A stretch of 35,258 nt of DNA from Alphaproteobacteria bacterium (GCA_023252275.1 JAHHGO010000006.1:1-35258); one strand, 5' to 3'. Positions 1 through 8,775 are shown, numbered from the stretch's first letter. The notes: generated by a model from the letters alone, not told the origin. Program-made: numbers and translations.

Positions 1-353
1 AGGATATGGTGGGCGAAGAGGTGTTCGCCAATTTTGATGCGGCCATTACGGCCCGTCAGGCCGCCGGGCAGATTATGGAAACCCGGCTGGCCGCGATCAG
101 CGAGGCGCGCATCACGCATGCCGCATTGCGTGGTAAAGTGGCCGAAGTCACCGTCAAATTCACCGCCGATCTGGTGTCCTGCGTCAAAAACGCCGCGGGC
201 GATCTGGTGCAGGGCCATCCCAGCCTGCCGCAGCAGGTTTCGGAATATTGGACATTCGCGCGCGATACGGCGCAGGACGATCCCAACTGGTCGCTGATTG
301 CAACCTCGGCTGACGCCCTGTCTGATGCCCCTAACGCCGCGCCAAAAGATTAA
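1..353 (+). CDS. Tim44-like domain protein, C-terminal part (5' end outside window)
   Basis: The reading frame is open to the left edge, so this is the 3' part of a gene that starts outside the window; the ATG at 6 is probably internal. The visible 115 residues look like the end of a Tim44/MRPL45-type domain: an alternation of ITHAALRGKVAEVTVKF, a ...DLVSCVKNAAGDLVQG stretch and a terminal EYWTFARDTAQDDPNW. The EYWTFAR...DPNW ending is typical of bacterial Tim44-domain proteins (TimA-like). These are anchored by an N-terminal membrane segment and are thought to act at the inner membrane. In Alphaproteobacteria this gene usually lies directly before mltA, as here: the mltA start lies inside its last codons. 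That overlap suggests translational coupling. Family assignment is fairly sure; exact role is not known. Confidence 0.78.
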   Translation, partial: DMVGEEVFANFDAAITARQAAGQIMETRLAAISEARITHAALRGKVAEVTVKFTADLVSCVKNAAGDLVQGHPSLPQQVSEYWTFARDTAQDDPNWSLIATSADALSDAPNAAPKD

Positions 354-1590
354 TCTCGCGCTGGCGCTGGCCGGCGCGCTGGTGACGGGCGCGCTGGCGG
401 GTTTTTTCGCGGGGCCGGCGGTGCGGGATCTTATTGCCGGATATTTGCGCGCCGCTCCCGACAGGCTCGTTCTTGTACAGAGCGATTATGACAGGCTGCC
501 AGGATGGAAAGAGGATCCGCTCGATGGCGTCGCCGGGGCGTTTGGCCGGTCCTGCAAAATCTTCAGGGCGCACAAGCCGGACCGGCCCGTTGGCCCGCAA
601 GGCCGATTTGGTCAGGCGCGGGACTGGGTCAGTGTCTGTGACCGGCTGGCGGCATTACCCCCAGATGTCTCAGCCAGCCAATTACAGATTTTCTTTGAAC
701 AGAATTTTGTTCCGCTGGCTCTGCGCAATCATCAGCAGGAAACTGGAAAATTCACCGGCTATTATGAACCGGAATTGCGCGGTAGCCTGCAACGGCAGGG
801 GGCGTATCAAACGGCGCTGCTGGCGGCGCCCAGAGATCTGGTCAGCGTAAATCTGGGCGAGTTCAATCCCAAATGGCGCGGTCAGCGCATTGCCGGGCGG
901 GTCAGGGGCGGGCGGTTGCAACCCTTGCAGGCGCGCGCCGAAATTGCCGCGGGCGCGCTGGATGCGGAAAAACTGCAATTGCTCTATGTCGATGATCCGG
1001 TCGATGCGTTCTTTCTGCATATTCAGGGATCGGGGCGTGTGCGGCTCGATGACGGCAGGGTGATCCGCATGGGTTATGCAGGGCAGAACGGCCATCCCTA
1101 TGTGGCGATCGGCAAAACACTGGTTGAGAGAGGCGCGCTGACCCGCGAAAATGTTTCCATGCAATCGATCCGCGCCTGGCTTGCGGCGCATCCCGCCGAA
1201 CGGGATGCGATCATGGCCGAAAATCCGTCTTATGTGTTTTTTCGCATTCTTGAGGGCGGCGATCCCGAACTGGGGCCGCCCGGCGCGCAGAATGTGCCCC
1301 TGACGCCCGGGCGCAGCCTGGCGGTAGATGCGGATTTTATGGCGCTGGGTCTGCCGCTATGGCTGGACGCCACCGCGCCCAGCGGGAAAAATGGCGAGCT
1401 GCAACCCTTTCGGCGTTTAATGGTGGCGCAGGATACCGGCGGCGCTATTCGCGGCCCGGTGCGCGGCGACGTGTTCTGGGGCTTTGGCGAACAGGCCGCC
1501 GCCACCGCCGGGCGCATGAACGCGGAAGGGCGTTTATACGTTCTGCTGCCGCGCGGTGTCGCGGAAAAAGCCCTTCAGGAAAGAAAATAA
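325..1590 (+). CDS. mltA: Membrane-bound lytic murein transglycosylase A (MltA)
   Basis: MltA cleaves peptidoglycan glycan strands to 1,6-anhydro-muropeptides in the periplasm. I chose the ATG at 325 (MPLTPRQKIN..., 421 aa) over the ORF start at 298 because it directly precedes a hydrophobic segment (about residues 10-33, LALALAGALVTGALAGFFAG) that serves as signal or anchor. No lipobox cysteine is obvious, so anchoring is probably by this segment. The MltA barrel domain is recognisable by GYYEPELRGS (about 145) and LLYVDDPVDAFFLHIQGSGR (about 217). The C-terminal 3D domain is seen as FRRLMVAQDTGGAIRGPVRGDVFWGFG (about 362), a conserved Asp-rich catalytic region. The start overlaps the Tim44-domain gene by 29 bases. 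The stop is one base before lutA, so the genes are probably co-transcribed. Confidence 0.93.
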   Translation: MPLTPRQKINLALALAGALVTGALAGFFAGPAVRDLIAGYLRAAPDRLVLVQSDYDRLPGWKEDPLDGVAGAFGRSCKIFRAHKPDRPVGPQGRFGQARDWVSVCDRLAALPPDVSASQLQIFFEQNFVPLALRNHQQETGKFTGYYEPELRGSLQRQGAYQTALLAAPRDLVSVNLGEFNPKWRGQRIAGRVRGGRLQPLQARAEIAAGALDAEKLQLLYVDDPVDAFFLHIQGSGRVRLDDGRVIRMGYAGQNGHPYVAIGKTLVERGALTRENVSMQSIRAWLAAHPAERDAIMAENPSYVFFRILEGGDPELGPPGAQNVPLTPGRSLAVDADFMALGLPLWLDATAPSGKNGELQPFRRLMVAQDTGGAIRGPVRGDVFWGFGEQAAATAGRMNAEGRLYVLLPRGVAEKALQERK

Positions 1591-1591
1591 T

Positions 1592-2329
1592 ATGCCGCCA
1601 GCAAACCCGCATGTCGCATTGTTCGTCACTTGCCTGATTGATCTGTTCCGCCCGTCGGCGGCCTTTGCCGCAGTGAAATTATTGCAGGATGCGGGGTGCC
1701 GGGTCAGTGTGCCGGAACTGCAGACCTGTTGCGGCCAGCCCGCCTATAATTCCGGCGACAAAGCGGGCGCGGCGGCGCTCGCGGCGCAAACCATCCGTCA
1801 CCTGATGGAATATGATTATGTGGTGATCCCCAGCGGTTCGTGCGCCGCGATGATCAAACACCATTATCCCCCGCTGCTGGCGGATGATGCGGCGCGCGCC
1901 GTGGCGGAGAAAACATTTGAGCTGACGCAGTTTTTGCATGATGTGATGCGCTATAGACCCGCGGTAAAGACAGATGAAAAACTCACTTATCTGGATAGCT
2001 GTTCGGGCCTGCGCGAACTGGGCATTCAGGCGCAGCCGCGCGCATTGTTGCAATCGCCCATTCTGGAAAATGACGATGCGGAAAGCTGTTGCGGTTTTGG
2101 CGGCACGTTCTGCGTCAAATATACGGATGTTTCCACGGCGATTGCCGACAAGAAGCTGAATAAATTTGCCGCCACCGGCGCTGCGCTGGTAACCGGCGGC
2201 GATCTGGGCTGCCTGATGCATCTGGCCGGGCGCGCGGCGCGGCGCGGCATGGCGCTGCAATTCCGGCATGTGGCGGAAGTGCTGGCGGGCGATATGGACA
2301 TACCTGCCATCGCAGGCGGAGATAAATAG
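1592..2329 (+). CDS. lutA: LutA/YkgE-type (Fe-S) subunit of lactate utilisation complex
   Basis: LutA is one of three cytoplasmic proteins (LutABC) that oxidise L-lactate to pyruvate. The ORF track begins at 1556, inside mltA; the ATG at 1592, giving MPPANPHVALFVTCLIDLF (245 aa), matches the family start. An AGGAAAG-like ribosome site lies inside the end of mltA. Two CCG-type cysteine motifs are visible: CCGQPAYNSGD near residue 49 and CCGFGGTFCVKY near 167. These are the signature of the heterodisulfide-reductase-like cysteine-rich domain. The length is normal for LutA. It is followed without gap by lutB. Only one base separates it from mltA, although lactate metabolism has no obvious link to wall turnover. 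Confidence 0.92.
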   Translation: MPPANPHVALFVTCLIDLFRPSAAFAAVKLLQDAGCRVSVPELQTCCGQPAYNSGDKAGAAALAAQTIRHLMEYDYVVIPSGSCAAMIKHHYPPLLADDAARAVAEKTFELTQFLHDVMRYRPAVKTDEKLTYLDSCSGLRELGIQAQPRALLQSPILENDDAESCCGFGGTFCVKYTDVSTAIADKKLNKFAATGAALVTGGDLGCLMHLAGRAARRGMALQFRHVAEVLAGDMDIPAIAGGDK

Positions 2330-3754
2330 ATGCAGCGCCGCCCGTCTGCGTTTAACGCCAATGCCGCCGAGGCGCTGCTGGATGCGGATTTGCAGCGCGC
2401 GCTTGGCGCCGCCGAGGCGGGCTTTGGGCTTAAGCGCCGCAAGGCCATTACCGGACTGCCGGAATTTGACGCGTTGTGCGATCAGGCGGCCAGCATCAAG
2501 GATCATGTGCTGGATAATCTGGATATTTATCTGGAACGATTCGAGGCGCAGGTTTTCGCCAGCGGCGGCATGGTGCATTGGTGCGAGGATGCGCAAGCGG
2601 CGCGGGAAATCATTCTGAAGCTGTGTCAATCCGTGAACGCCAAAATGGTGACCAAGGGCAAAAGCATGGTGGCCGAGGAAATCGGCCTTAACCCGTTTCT
2701 GGAAGCCAATAATATAAAGCCGGTGGAAACCGATCTGGGCGAATATATTATTCAGCTGGCGGATGAACCCCCAAGTCACATTATCGGCCCCGCCCTGCAT
2801 AAAACCAAAGATCAGGTGTCGGATCTGTTTCATGCGCATCATCCCGCTCTGGGCTATCCGGAGCGGCTGAGCGAAGGCGAGGCGCTGGTGGGCGAGGCGC
2901 GCGCCATTCTTCGCCGGCAATATTTGCAGGCCGATGCCGGCATTACCGGCGCCAATTTCCTGATCGCCGAAACCGGATCAACGGTCATTGTCACCAATGA
3001 AGGCAATGGCGATATGACGCAGATATTTCCGCGCATGCATATTGTCATCGCCAGCATTGAAAAGATTGTCCCGACGCTGGAAGACGCCGCTACCTTGTTG
3101 CGGGTACTGGCGCGCTCGGCGACGGGACAGGAAATGTCCGTATACACCACATTTTCGACGGGGCCAAAACGCCGCGGTGACGCCGATGGCCCGGAACAGT
3201 TTCATGTGGTGATGCTGGATAATGGGCGCAGCGAACTGCTGGGTGGTAATCAGCGCGATATTCTGCGCTGCATCCGCTGCGGGGCCTGCATGAATAACTG
3301 CCCGGTCTATATGGCGGCGGGCGGCCATGCCTATGGCGCGACCTATATGGGGCCGATGGGTTCGGTGCTGACGCCGCATTTTTCGGGACTGAAGGCGGCG
3401 CAGGCGCTGCCTTTCGCTTCAACCTTCTGCGGCAAATGCGAGGCCGTGTGCCCGATGCGCATTCCGCTGCCGCGCCTGATGCGCGATCTGCGCGCAGAGG
3501 CGCATGCGGCGCGCATCACGCCTGCGCGCGAACGGCTGTGGCTGGCGCTGTGGGCCTGGGTGGCGGGGCGCCCGCAATTATATCACCGGCTGAGCGGCTG
3601 GGGATTGCCGGTGCTGAAATTTCTGGCGCGCGGGCGCGGGCGTTTTGCCTGGCTGCCGCTGGCCGGCGGCTGGACCCGCACACGCGATTTTCCGGCCCCG
3701 CCCGGCAAAAGCTTTATGGCGCAATGGGCCGCGCGAAAGAAGCCCGGATCATGA
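2330..3754 (+). CDS. lutB: LutB/LldF-type iron-sulfur protein of lactate utilisation
   Basis: LutB is the ferredoxin-like subunit of the LutABC L-lactate oxidation complex. The 474-aa protein starts at the base after the lutA stop. The N-terminal two thirds form the LUD domain (KMVTKGKSMVAEEIGLNPFLE, about 105-125; GANFLIAETGSTVIVTNEGNGDM, about 205-228). The C-terminal part carries two 4Fe-4S motifs, CIRCGACMNNCPVY (about 315) and CGKCEAVCPMRIPLP (about 367). The end overlaps lutC by four bases (ATGA), a usual sign of translational coupling. No key residue seems missing. Confidence 0.94.
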   Translation: MQRRPSAFNANAAEALLDADLQRALGAAEAGFGLKRRKAITGLPEFDALCDQAASIKDHVLDNLDIYLERFEAQVFASGGMVHWCEDAQAAREIILKLCQSVNAKMVTKGKSMVAEEIGLNPFLEANNIKPVETDLGEYIIQLADEPPSHIIGPALHKTKDQVSDLFHAHHPALGYPERLSEGEALVGEARAILRRQYLQADAGITGANFLIAETGSTVIVTNEGNGDMTQIFPRMHIVIASIEKIVPTLEDAATLLRVLARSATGQEMSVYTTFSTGPKRRGDADGPEQFHVVMLDNGRSELLGGNQRDILRCIRCGACMNNCPVYMAAGGHAYGATYMGPMGSVLTPHFSGLKAAQALPFASTFCGKCEAVCPMRIPLPRLMRDLRAEAHAARITPARERLWLALWAWVAGRPQLYHRLSGWGLPVLKFLARGRGRFAWLPLAGGWTRTRDFPAPPGKSFMAQWAARKKPGS

Positions 3755-4428
3755 GCGAACAACGCATCGCCATTATCGGGCGCATTCGCGCCGCGCATGC
3801 GGCCCGCAATATTGCCTCAAGCGAATCGGATGTGACGGCGCGGCTGCAGGCGCGCGCGCGCAATCTGGTGCCGCAACGCGGCCAGCTTACCGGCGATGCG
3901 TTGCGCGCGCAGTTTCTGAATTTTGCGGTGAAAAGCCAGGCCAGTGTGGCCGTGGCGGCCTTGGCGCGGGATGTGCCTGCGGCGATAGGCGATTATCTGA
4001 TGGCGCATCAACTTGCCGGGCCGGTGCGCCTGTCGGGCGATGGCTGGCTGGCGGGGATGCCCTGGGACAGGATTGCGGCTTATCAGCCCGCCCCGGGCGC
4101 GGTGATGGAAACGGATGGCGCGGGAGTGAGTGTGGCGCTGTGCGGCATTGCCGAAACAGCGACCTTGATGCTGACCTCGGGCCCCGATGCGCCGAGCGCG
4201 CTGAACTTTCTGCCGCCCGTGCATTTTATTGCGCTGCGCGCCGCTGATATTGTCGGCGCGCTGGAAGATGGCTGGGCGCGGTTGCGGCTGTCGGGCAATG
4301 GGCAAATGCCGCGCACGGTCAATCTGATCACCGGGCCGTCGCGCACCGCCGATATTGCGCAGACCATGTATATGGGCGCGCATGGGCCCAAGCGCCTGCA
4401 TGTGATTGTGGTGGAAGATGATGGCTAG
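3751..4428 (+). CDS. lutC: LutC/YkgG-type subunit of lactate utilisation complex
   Basis: Third member of the LutABC set, a LUD-domain protein. The ORF track extends back to 3436 inside lutB. The ATG at 3751 (MSEQRIAIIGRIRAAH, 225 aa) sits in an ATGA overlap with the lutB stop and fits the family length. The conserved C-terminal block is clear: CGIAETATLML, then NFLPPVHFIAL and finally GPSRTADIAQTMYMGAHGPKRLHVIVVED. The last motif is diagnostic for LutC. Its own stop overlaps the Smr gene start (ATGGCTAG), so the whole stretch from mltA to smr reads as one tightly packed run. Confidence 0.92.
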   Translation: MSEQRIAIIGRIRAAHAARNIASSESDVTARLQARARNLVPQRGQLTGDALRAQFLNFAVKSQASVAVAALARDVPAAIGDYLMAHQLAGPVRLSGDGWLAGMPWDRIAAYQPAPGAVMETDGAGVSVALCGIAETATLMLTSGPDAPSALNFLPPVHFIALRAADIVGALEDGWARLRLSGNGQMPRTVNLITGPSRTADIAQTMYMGAHGPKRLHVIVVEDDG

Positions 4429-5041
4429 ATCGGGATCCGGGCCACGTAAACCGCGCGCGCCGACAGACAGCGAAAGTGAACTGTTCACCAAAGTGGTGGC
4501 GGGCGCGAAGCCGCTGCGCAAACGCCCCGGCGTGCCGCCAGCCGTGCTTGAGGCGCTCAGCCAGCCGCGAAAATTCATCCCGCAAATTCGCCCGATCACG
4601 CATCCCCCGATTGAAGACCGGCCCGCGCCCGCCATTCAGGCCAGGGATCGCGCGGCCATCAGCGCCATGGATGGGCGCAATGCCGAACGGCTGATCAAGG
4701 GGCGGCTTGAAATTGAAGCGCGGCTCGATCTGCACGGCCACCGTCAGGATATGGCGCAGCGCGAACTGGCGGATTTCATCCGCCGCAATCATTCCTATGG
4801 CAAACGCTGCGTGCTGGTGATTACCGGCAAGGGCCGGTCGCGTAAGAACCGGGCGGAGGCGGAACCTGCTGAAACGGGACGCTATGTCATACCGGAACGC
4901 AACGGCGTGCTGTTCGATCTGGTGCCTGAATGGCTGGCCGCGCCCAGCCTTGCGCCCTATGTGGTCGCGTTCTCGCCAGCCCAGCCCAAACATGGCGGCA
5001 GCGGCGCGCTCTATGTGTATTTAAGACGGGATCGCGGGTAG
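4421..5041 (+). CDS. Smr-domain protein (MutS2-C-terminal-like)
   Basis: Smr domains are small nucleic-acid-binding or nuclease modules also found at the C-terminus of MutS2; the role of the stand-alone alphaproteobacterial form is not settled. Start chosen at ATG 4421 (MARSGSGPRKPRAP, 206 aa), overlapping the lutC stop; ATG 4418 is also in frame. The N-terminal 90 residues are basic and low in complexity. The Smr core begins with LDLHGHRQDMAQRELADFI (about 104), followed by RCVLVITGKGRS (about 130), and ends with the expected HGGSGALYVYLRR. In related genomes this gene commonly follows mltA directly, so the lut genes appear to be interposed. Confidence 0.88.
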   Translation: MARSGSGPRKPRAPTDSESELFTKVVAGAKPLRKRPGVPPAVLEALSQPRKFIPQIRPITHPPIEDRPAPAIQARDRAAISAMDGRNAERLIKGRLEIEARLDLHGHRQDMAQRELADFIRRNHSYGKRCVLVITGKGRSRKNRAEAEPAETGRYVIPERNGVLFDLVPEWLAAPSLAPYVVAFSPAQPKHGGSGALYVYLRRDRG

Positions 5042-5060
5042 GTTCGATTATTCAGTGCGC

Positions 5061-5174
5061 CACCCCCACCCCTATCCCCTCCCCACAGGGGGGAGGGGAA
5101 GAGTATGTCGAGCTTCCGCGTTAAAACCCTCCCCTTTGATGGGGAGGGTCGCCGCGCAGCGGCGGGGTGGGGTG
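5061..5174. repeat. Intergenic GC-rich palindromic repeat with two hairpins
   Basis: The gap between smr and the next gene (5042-5234) holds no gene. It contains a compound inverted repeat. One hairpin is CCCCTCCCC (5076-5084) against GGGGAGGGG (5090-5098). A second is ACCCTCCCC against GGGGAGGGT around a TTTGAT loop (5126-5149). Outer arms (CACCCCCACCCC and GGCGGGGTGGGGTG) also pair imperfectly. This is the style of dispersed intergenic repeat seen in many alphaproteobacterial genomes. It may also act as a transcription barrier after smr, but there is no clear T-tract for a classical terminator. Confidence 0.7.
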
Positions 5175-5234
5175 AGAAAAACAATCCACCGCGATTCAAT
5201 CTAAAATCATCATGCTCTAGGGTCAGGCGACAAC

Positions 5235-6137
5235 ATGAAAAATGAAGAACTAGATAAAGTTGCCAACATGCTAGGATCATTGCTCCCGCATGTTGAGAAA
5301 ATTCAACAAATTAGCCCAACAACACATGGAATTTTTCGATCTGCAGTACGACTTGCAATAGTGAAAACTTATCAGTTTTCCCTTGCTGTGACTAAGAATT
5401 ATGATGAGCCATTTTTCTTAATGCCGACTCTAAGGGGCATCTGTGAAGACCTAATTGTTTTGTCGTTTTTATCAAATTTAGCGAATAAGGATGAAGTAGT
5501 TGAAATACTGCACAGCTTGGGTATTGCGGACGGAGTAGAACATCAGATCCCTTTTTTCACAACTGTGCGGCCAGAACAGCCGGTTGTTAAATTTAATAAA
5601 AAACATAAGGATCATTTAACGCAGCGTATGCGCAAGATCGCTGTCGCTAACGGCTGGGGTAAAAAGAGAGATCGCCTGCCAACATGTTATAAGATGGCGG
5701 AGGAATGTGGTCTATTACCACTATACGATTTCCTTTATGCAGCTACCTCAAAGTTTGTTCATTTTAGCCCTAACGTTCTTTTCAGAATGGGGTGGGCTGA
5801 ATTGGAGAAGAGCCAAAAGGAAACAGGTGAGACTGAGTACGTTTCATCCACTCAGCATTTCAAATATTATTACTCGTCGTTCGATCGAATTTATAGCTTG
5901 TATCTTCTAGTTCTTTTGTTGCGTAAGTTTATCGTCGAGTTTGATGAGAAGGTTGTCGTATCCGAAATACTTACCGAAATCAATGTTGAGATAAGGAAAG
6001 TAAATAGGTGGCCGGAGATTGTAACGTTTGAAGAACTAAATATTCCTCTCCCCAAAACGAGCGATAATATTAGCCCGTTAGCTGCAGCTTTATTGGGGCA
6101 TTACGATCCTCGCGATTCCATACCACCTACAAAATAA
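5235..6137 (+). CDS. HEPN-like / DUF5677-like protein of unknown function, AT-rich
   Basis: A 300-aa mostly helical protein with no signal peptide or clear membrane segment. I do not recognise it with certainty. The pattern [22 protein letters not shown] (about 61-82) followed by [19 protein letters not shown] (about 164-182) resembles DUF5677-type proteins, in which an R..E helix and a later S/K..xH segment recall HEPN folds. Base use is very different from its neighbours: the lines at 5401 and 5461 are about 35-40% GC by hand count, against about 65% in a sampled his-operon line. It lies between smr and hslU and its stop overlaps the hslU stop by 11 bases on the opposite strand. The composition and isolation suggest recent acquisition. 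A defence or RNA-cleaving role is possible by family analogy only. Confidence 0.55.
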   Translation: MKNEELDKVANMLGSLLPHVEKIQQISPTTHGIFRSAVRLAIVKTYQFSLAVTKNYDEPFFLMPTLRGICEDLIVLSFLSNLANKDEVVEILHSLGIADGVEHQIPFFTTVRPEQPVVKFNKKHKDHLTQRMRKIAVANGWGKKRDRLPTCYKMAEECGLLPLYDFLYAATSKFVHFSPNVLFRMGWAELEKSQKETGETEYVSSTQHFKYYYSSFDRIYSLYLLVLLLRKFIVEFDEKVVVSEILTEINVEIRKVNRWPEIVTFEELNIPLPKTSDNISPLAAALLGHYDPRDSIPPTK

Positions 6138-7461
6138 ACTTCGACAGATCCCGGTTTCTTGCCAGATCGCCAATGTGTTTTTCGACATAGGCGGCGTCGA
6201 TGGTCAGCGTGTCGCCGGCGCGGTCGGTGGCGGCGAAACTGATTTCGTCCAGCACCCGCTCCATCACCGTATGCAGGCGGCGCGCGCCGATATTTTCGAC
6301 ATTGCCATTGATCTCGACGGCGATGTCGGCAATGGCGTCGATGCCGTCACCGGTGAAATTCAGCGTCACCTGTTCGGTGGATAGCAGCGCGATATATTGT
6401 TTGATCAGGCTGCTTTCCGGCTCGGTCAGAATGCGGCGTATATCCTCGCGGCTGAGCGGTTTCAGCTCCACGCGGATGGGCAGGCGGCCCTGCAATTCGG
6501 GCAGCAGGTCGGAGGGTTTGGCGATATGAAACGCGCCCGATGCGATGAACAGAATATGTTCGGTGCGCACCGGGCCATGCTTGCAATTGATGGTTGTGCC
6601 TTCAATCAGCGGCAGCAGGTCGCGCTGCACGCCTTCGCGCGAAACATCCGCACCCTGACGTTCGGAACGCGCGCAGATCTTGTCGATTTCATCGAGAAAG
6701 ACAATGCCGTTATTTTCCACAGCATTTATCGCCTCGCGGATCAGCTGGTCCTGATCCAGCAGCTTGTCGCTTTCCTCGGCGATCAGCACCGCATAGCTGT
6801 CTTTCACCAGCATGCGTTTTTCCTGCGTTTGGCCGCCGCCCATCGCCTTGCCCAGCATGTCGCCAATATTGATCATGCCGATATTGGCGCCGGGCATGCC
6901 GGGAATTTCAAAGCTGGGAAATCCGCCGCCTGCACTGTTCACCCGGACGGCGATTTCCTTGTCGTCCATTTCGCCCGCGCGCAGGCGCTTGCGGAAACTG
7001 TCGCGGGTGGCGGCGCTGGCGTTTTCGCCGACCAGGCCATCCAGTACGCGTTCCTCGGCGGCCTGATGGGCGCGCGCCTCAACCTCCTTGCGCTTGCGGG
7101 TGCGCACCATGGAGATGGCCACTTCCACCAGATCGCGGATAATCTGTTCGACATCGCGCCCGACATAGCCGACCTCGGTGAATTTGGTGGCTTCGACCTT
7201 GATGAACGGGGCCTGCGCCAGCCTGGCCAGACGCCGCGAAATTTCGGTTTTGCCGACGCCGGTTGGCCCGATCATCAGAATATTTTTCGGCAGCACTTCC
7301 TCGCGCAGATCTTCGGGCAATTGCTGACGCCGCCAGCGATTGCGCAGCGCAATCGCCACCGCGCGCTTGGCGTCGTTCTGGCCGACAATGAAACGGTCAA
7401 GTTCAGAGACGATTTCACGCGGGGTGAAGGCGGATAGGGTTTCGGTGCTGACGGCGTCCAT
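6127..7461 (-). CDS. hslU: ATP-dependent protease ATPase subunit HslU (ClpY)
   Basis: HslU is the AAA+ hexameric unfoldase that feeds substrates to the HslV peptidase in the cytoplasm. The 444-aa length and motifs are normal: [22 protein letters not shown] at the N-terminus, Walker [10 protein letters not shown] (about 69), Walker [11 protein letters not shown] (about 254), [14 protein letters not shown], a GRLPIRVEL region, and the family C-terminal ending LSKFIL that inserts into HslV. The inserted I-domain is present between the Walker motifs. It follows hslV after a two-base gap, so the pair is one operon. The 3' end runs 11 bases into the convergent AT-rich gene without altering the native C-terminus. 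Confidence 0.97.
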   Translation of the reverse strand: MDAVSTETLSAFTPREIVSELDRFIVGQNDAKRAVAIALRNRWRRQQLPEDLREEVLPKNILMIGPTGVGKTEISRRLARLAQAPFIKVEATKFTEVGYVGRDVEQIIRDLVEVAISMVRTRKRKEVEARAHQAAEERVLDGLVGENASAATRDSFRKRLRAGEMDDKEIAVRVNSAGGGFPSFEIPGMPGANIGMINIGDMLGKAMGGGQTQEKRMLVKDSYAVLIAEESDKLLDQDQLIREAINAVENNGIVFLDEIDKICARSERQGADVSREGVQRDLLPLIEGTTINCKHGPVRTEHILFIASGAFHIAKPSDLLPELQGRLPIRVELKPLSREDIRRILTEPESSLIKQYIALLSTEQVTLNFTGDGIDAIADIAVEINGNVENIGARRLHTVMERVLDEISFAATDRAGDTLTIDAAYVEKHIGDLARNRDLSKFIL

Positions 7462-7463
7462 GA

Positions 7464-8036
7464 TTAGTTCCCGGCCGGTTTCGGCAATGTTTCCAGGGTC
7501 AGGCTGCTATTGGTGTAAATGCAGATCTGCGCGGCAATGGCCATCGAACGGCGAACGATTTCTTCCGCCGGAAGGTCCATCTCCAGCAGGGCCAGCGCCG
7601 CCGCCTGGGCATAGGCCCCGCCTGAGCCGATGCCGATAACGCCCTTTTCCGGCTCCAGCACATCGCCGGTGCCGGTCAGGACTAAACTTACATCTTTGTC
7701 AGCAACAATCATCATGGCTTCCAGCCGCCGCAAATAGCGGTCGGTGCGCCAGTCCTTGGCCATTTCCACCGCGGCGCGGGTCAATTGGCCGGGAAACTGC
7801 TCCAATTTTCCCTCCAGACGCTCAAACAGGGTCATGGCGTCGGCGGTTGCGCCTGCAAAACCGGCAATCACGCCACCGGAACCCAGCGGGCGCACTTTGC
7901 GGGCATTGGCTTTGATGACGATATTTCCAAGCGTGACCTGTCCGTCTCCGGCTATGGCGACAACGCCGTTTTTGCGGACAGAAAGAATGGTGGTGCCATG
8001 CCAGCCGGTGGGATCGAATTGTGGGGGATGTGTCAT
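7464..8036 (-). CDS. hslV: ATP-dependent protease proteolytic subunit HslV (ClpQ)
   Basis: HslV is the proteasome-like N-terminal threonine peptidase of the HslUV complex. The ORF track begins at 8213, but the ATG at 8036 ([20 protein letters not shown], 190 aa) fits. By alignment with E. coli HslV (MTTIVSVRR) the nucleophile is the first Thr of TTILSV, about residue 15, so a 14-residue propeptide ending in HG must be removed. An extension of this kind is common in alphaproteobacterial HslV. Other family blocks are [46 protein letters not shown] and [12 protein letters not shown]. It is transcribed away from hisB from a 118-bp shared upstream region. Confidence 0.96.
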   Translation of the reverse strand: MTHPPQFDPTGWHGTTILSVRKNGVVAIAGDGQVTLGNIVIKANARKVRPLGSGGVIAGFAGATADAMTLFERLEGKLEQFPGQLTRAAVEMAKDWRTDRYLRRLEAMMIVADKDVSLVLTGTGDVLEPEKGVIGIGSGGAYAQAAALALLEMDLPAEEIVRRSMAIAAQICIYTNSSLTLETLPKPAGN

Positions 8037-8087
8037 CGCGGAAATAAACCAATTCGTTAAACAGACCTGACATAAACATGCAGGCGG

Positions 8088-8099
8088 TATTGTACAATA
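8088..8099. promoter_or_regulatory. Perfect 12-bp palindrome in hslV-hisB divergent promoter region
   Basis: TATTGTACAATA reads the same on both strands and lies about midway between the divergent hslV and hisB starts. A CTGACA hexamer at 8067-8072 could be a weak -35 on the + strand, but spacing to TATTGT (15) or TACAAT (20) is not ideal. The site could be an overlapping pair of -10 elements or a small operator. No bound protein can be named. Confidence 0.3.
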
Positions 8100-8154
8100 G
8101 CTTGCAACACCTGCTAAAAGGGCGCGGTATTTACAGAAGTCCACAGGAGACATC

Positions 8155-8754
8155 ATGCGCACCGCAACTGTTTCGCGCAAAACCAAGGAAACCCAGATCA
8201 TCGCCACCGTCAATCTGGACGGGACCGGGCGCTATAATGTCGCGACCGGCATCGGGTTTCTGGATCATATGCTGGAGCAGCTTTCGCGCCATTCGCTGAT
8301 CGATCTGGATGTGCAGGCGGCGGGCGATCTGCATATTGATTTTCACCACACAACCGAAGACACCGGCATTGCCATCGGCGAGGCGGTGGCGCAGGCGCTG
8401 GGCGCGCGGATTGGCATAAGGCGCTATGGCCAGGCTGTCATTCCGATGGATGAAACCTGCACCGAGGTGGCGCTGGATCTGTCGAACCGGCCCTATCTGG
8501 TGTGGAAAGTCGCCTTTTCCAAGCCCAAACTGGGCGAAATGGATACGGAACTGTTCAAGGAATGGTTTCAGGCCTTTGCCCAGGCGGCAGGGGCGACGCT
8601 GCATGTCGAGAACCGCTATGGCGAGAATAATCACCATATTGTCGAGTCCTGTTATAAGGGGCTGGCCCGGGCGCTGCGTCAGGCGGTCGAGATCGATCCG
8701 CGCGGCGGCGCCGCGGTTCCTTCAACCAAAGGCACGTTAAGCGGCAGTCTGTGA
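8155..8754 (+). CDS. hisB: Imidazoleglycerol-phosphate dehydratase HisB
   Basis: HisB removes water from imidazole glycerol phosphate to give imidazole acetol phosphate, the sixth step of histidine synthesis, in a manganese-dependent 24-mer. The 199-aa size is that of the monofunctional enzyme without a phosphatase domain. Metal-binding and active-site blocks are seen: [16 protein letters not shown] (about 31), [14 protein letters not shown] (about 63) and [19 protein letters not shown] (about 159). A good ribosome site, AGGAG, lies seven bases before the ATG. It opens the histidine run hisB-DUF2628-hisH-GNAT-hisA-hisF-hisE; hisG, hisD, hisC and hisI are not in this window. Confidence 0.97.
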   Translation: MRTATVSRKTKETQIIATVNLDGTGRYNVATGIGFLDHMLEQLSRHSLIDLDVQAAGDLHIDFHHTTEDTGIAIGEAVAQALGARIGIRRYGQAVIPMDETCTEVALDLSNRPYLVWKVAFSKPKLGEMDTELFKEWFQAFAQAAGATLHVENRYGENNHHIVESCYKGLARALRQAVEIDPRGGAAVPSTKGTLSGSL

Positions 8755-8775
8755 CCTGAAGATGCGGGCATCAAT

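Noticed and set aside
1679-2920. 413-aa minus-strand ORF across lutA and lutB
   Set aside because: Antisense shadow of well-supported lut genes; His/Arg/Gln-rich composition without recognisable motifs.
5011-5280. 89-aa minus-strand ORF in the smr-HEPN gap
   Set aside because: It is made mainly of the palindromic repeat (SPHPAAARRPSP, FPSPLWGGDRGG), a common artefact of this repeat type.
6397-7437. 346-aa plus-strand ORF inside hslU
   Set aside because: Opposite strand of hslU, whose motifs are complete. The shadow frame has no plausible start signal or family pattern.
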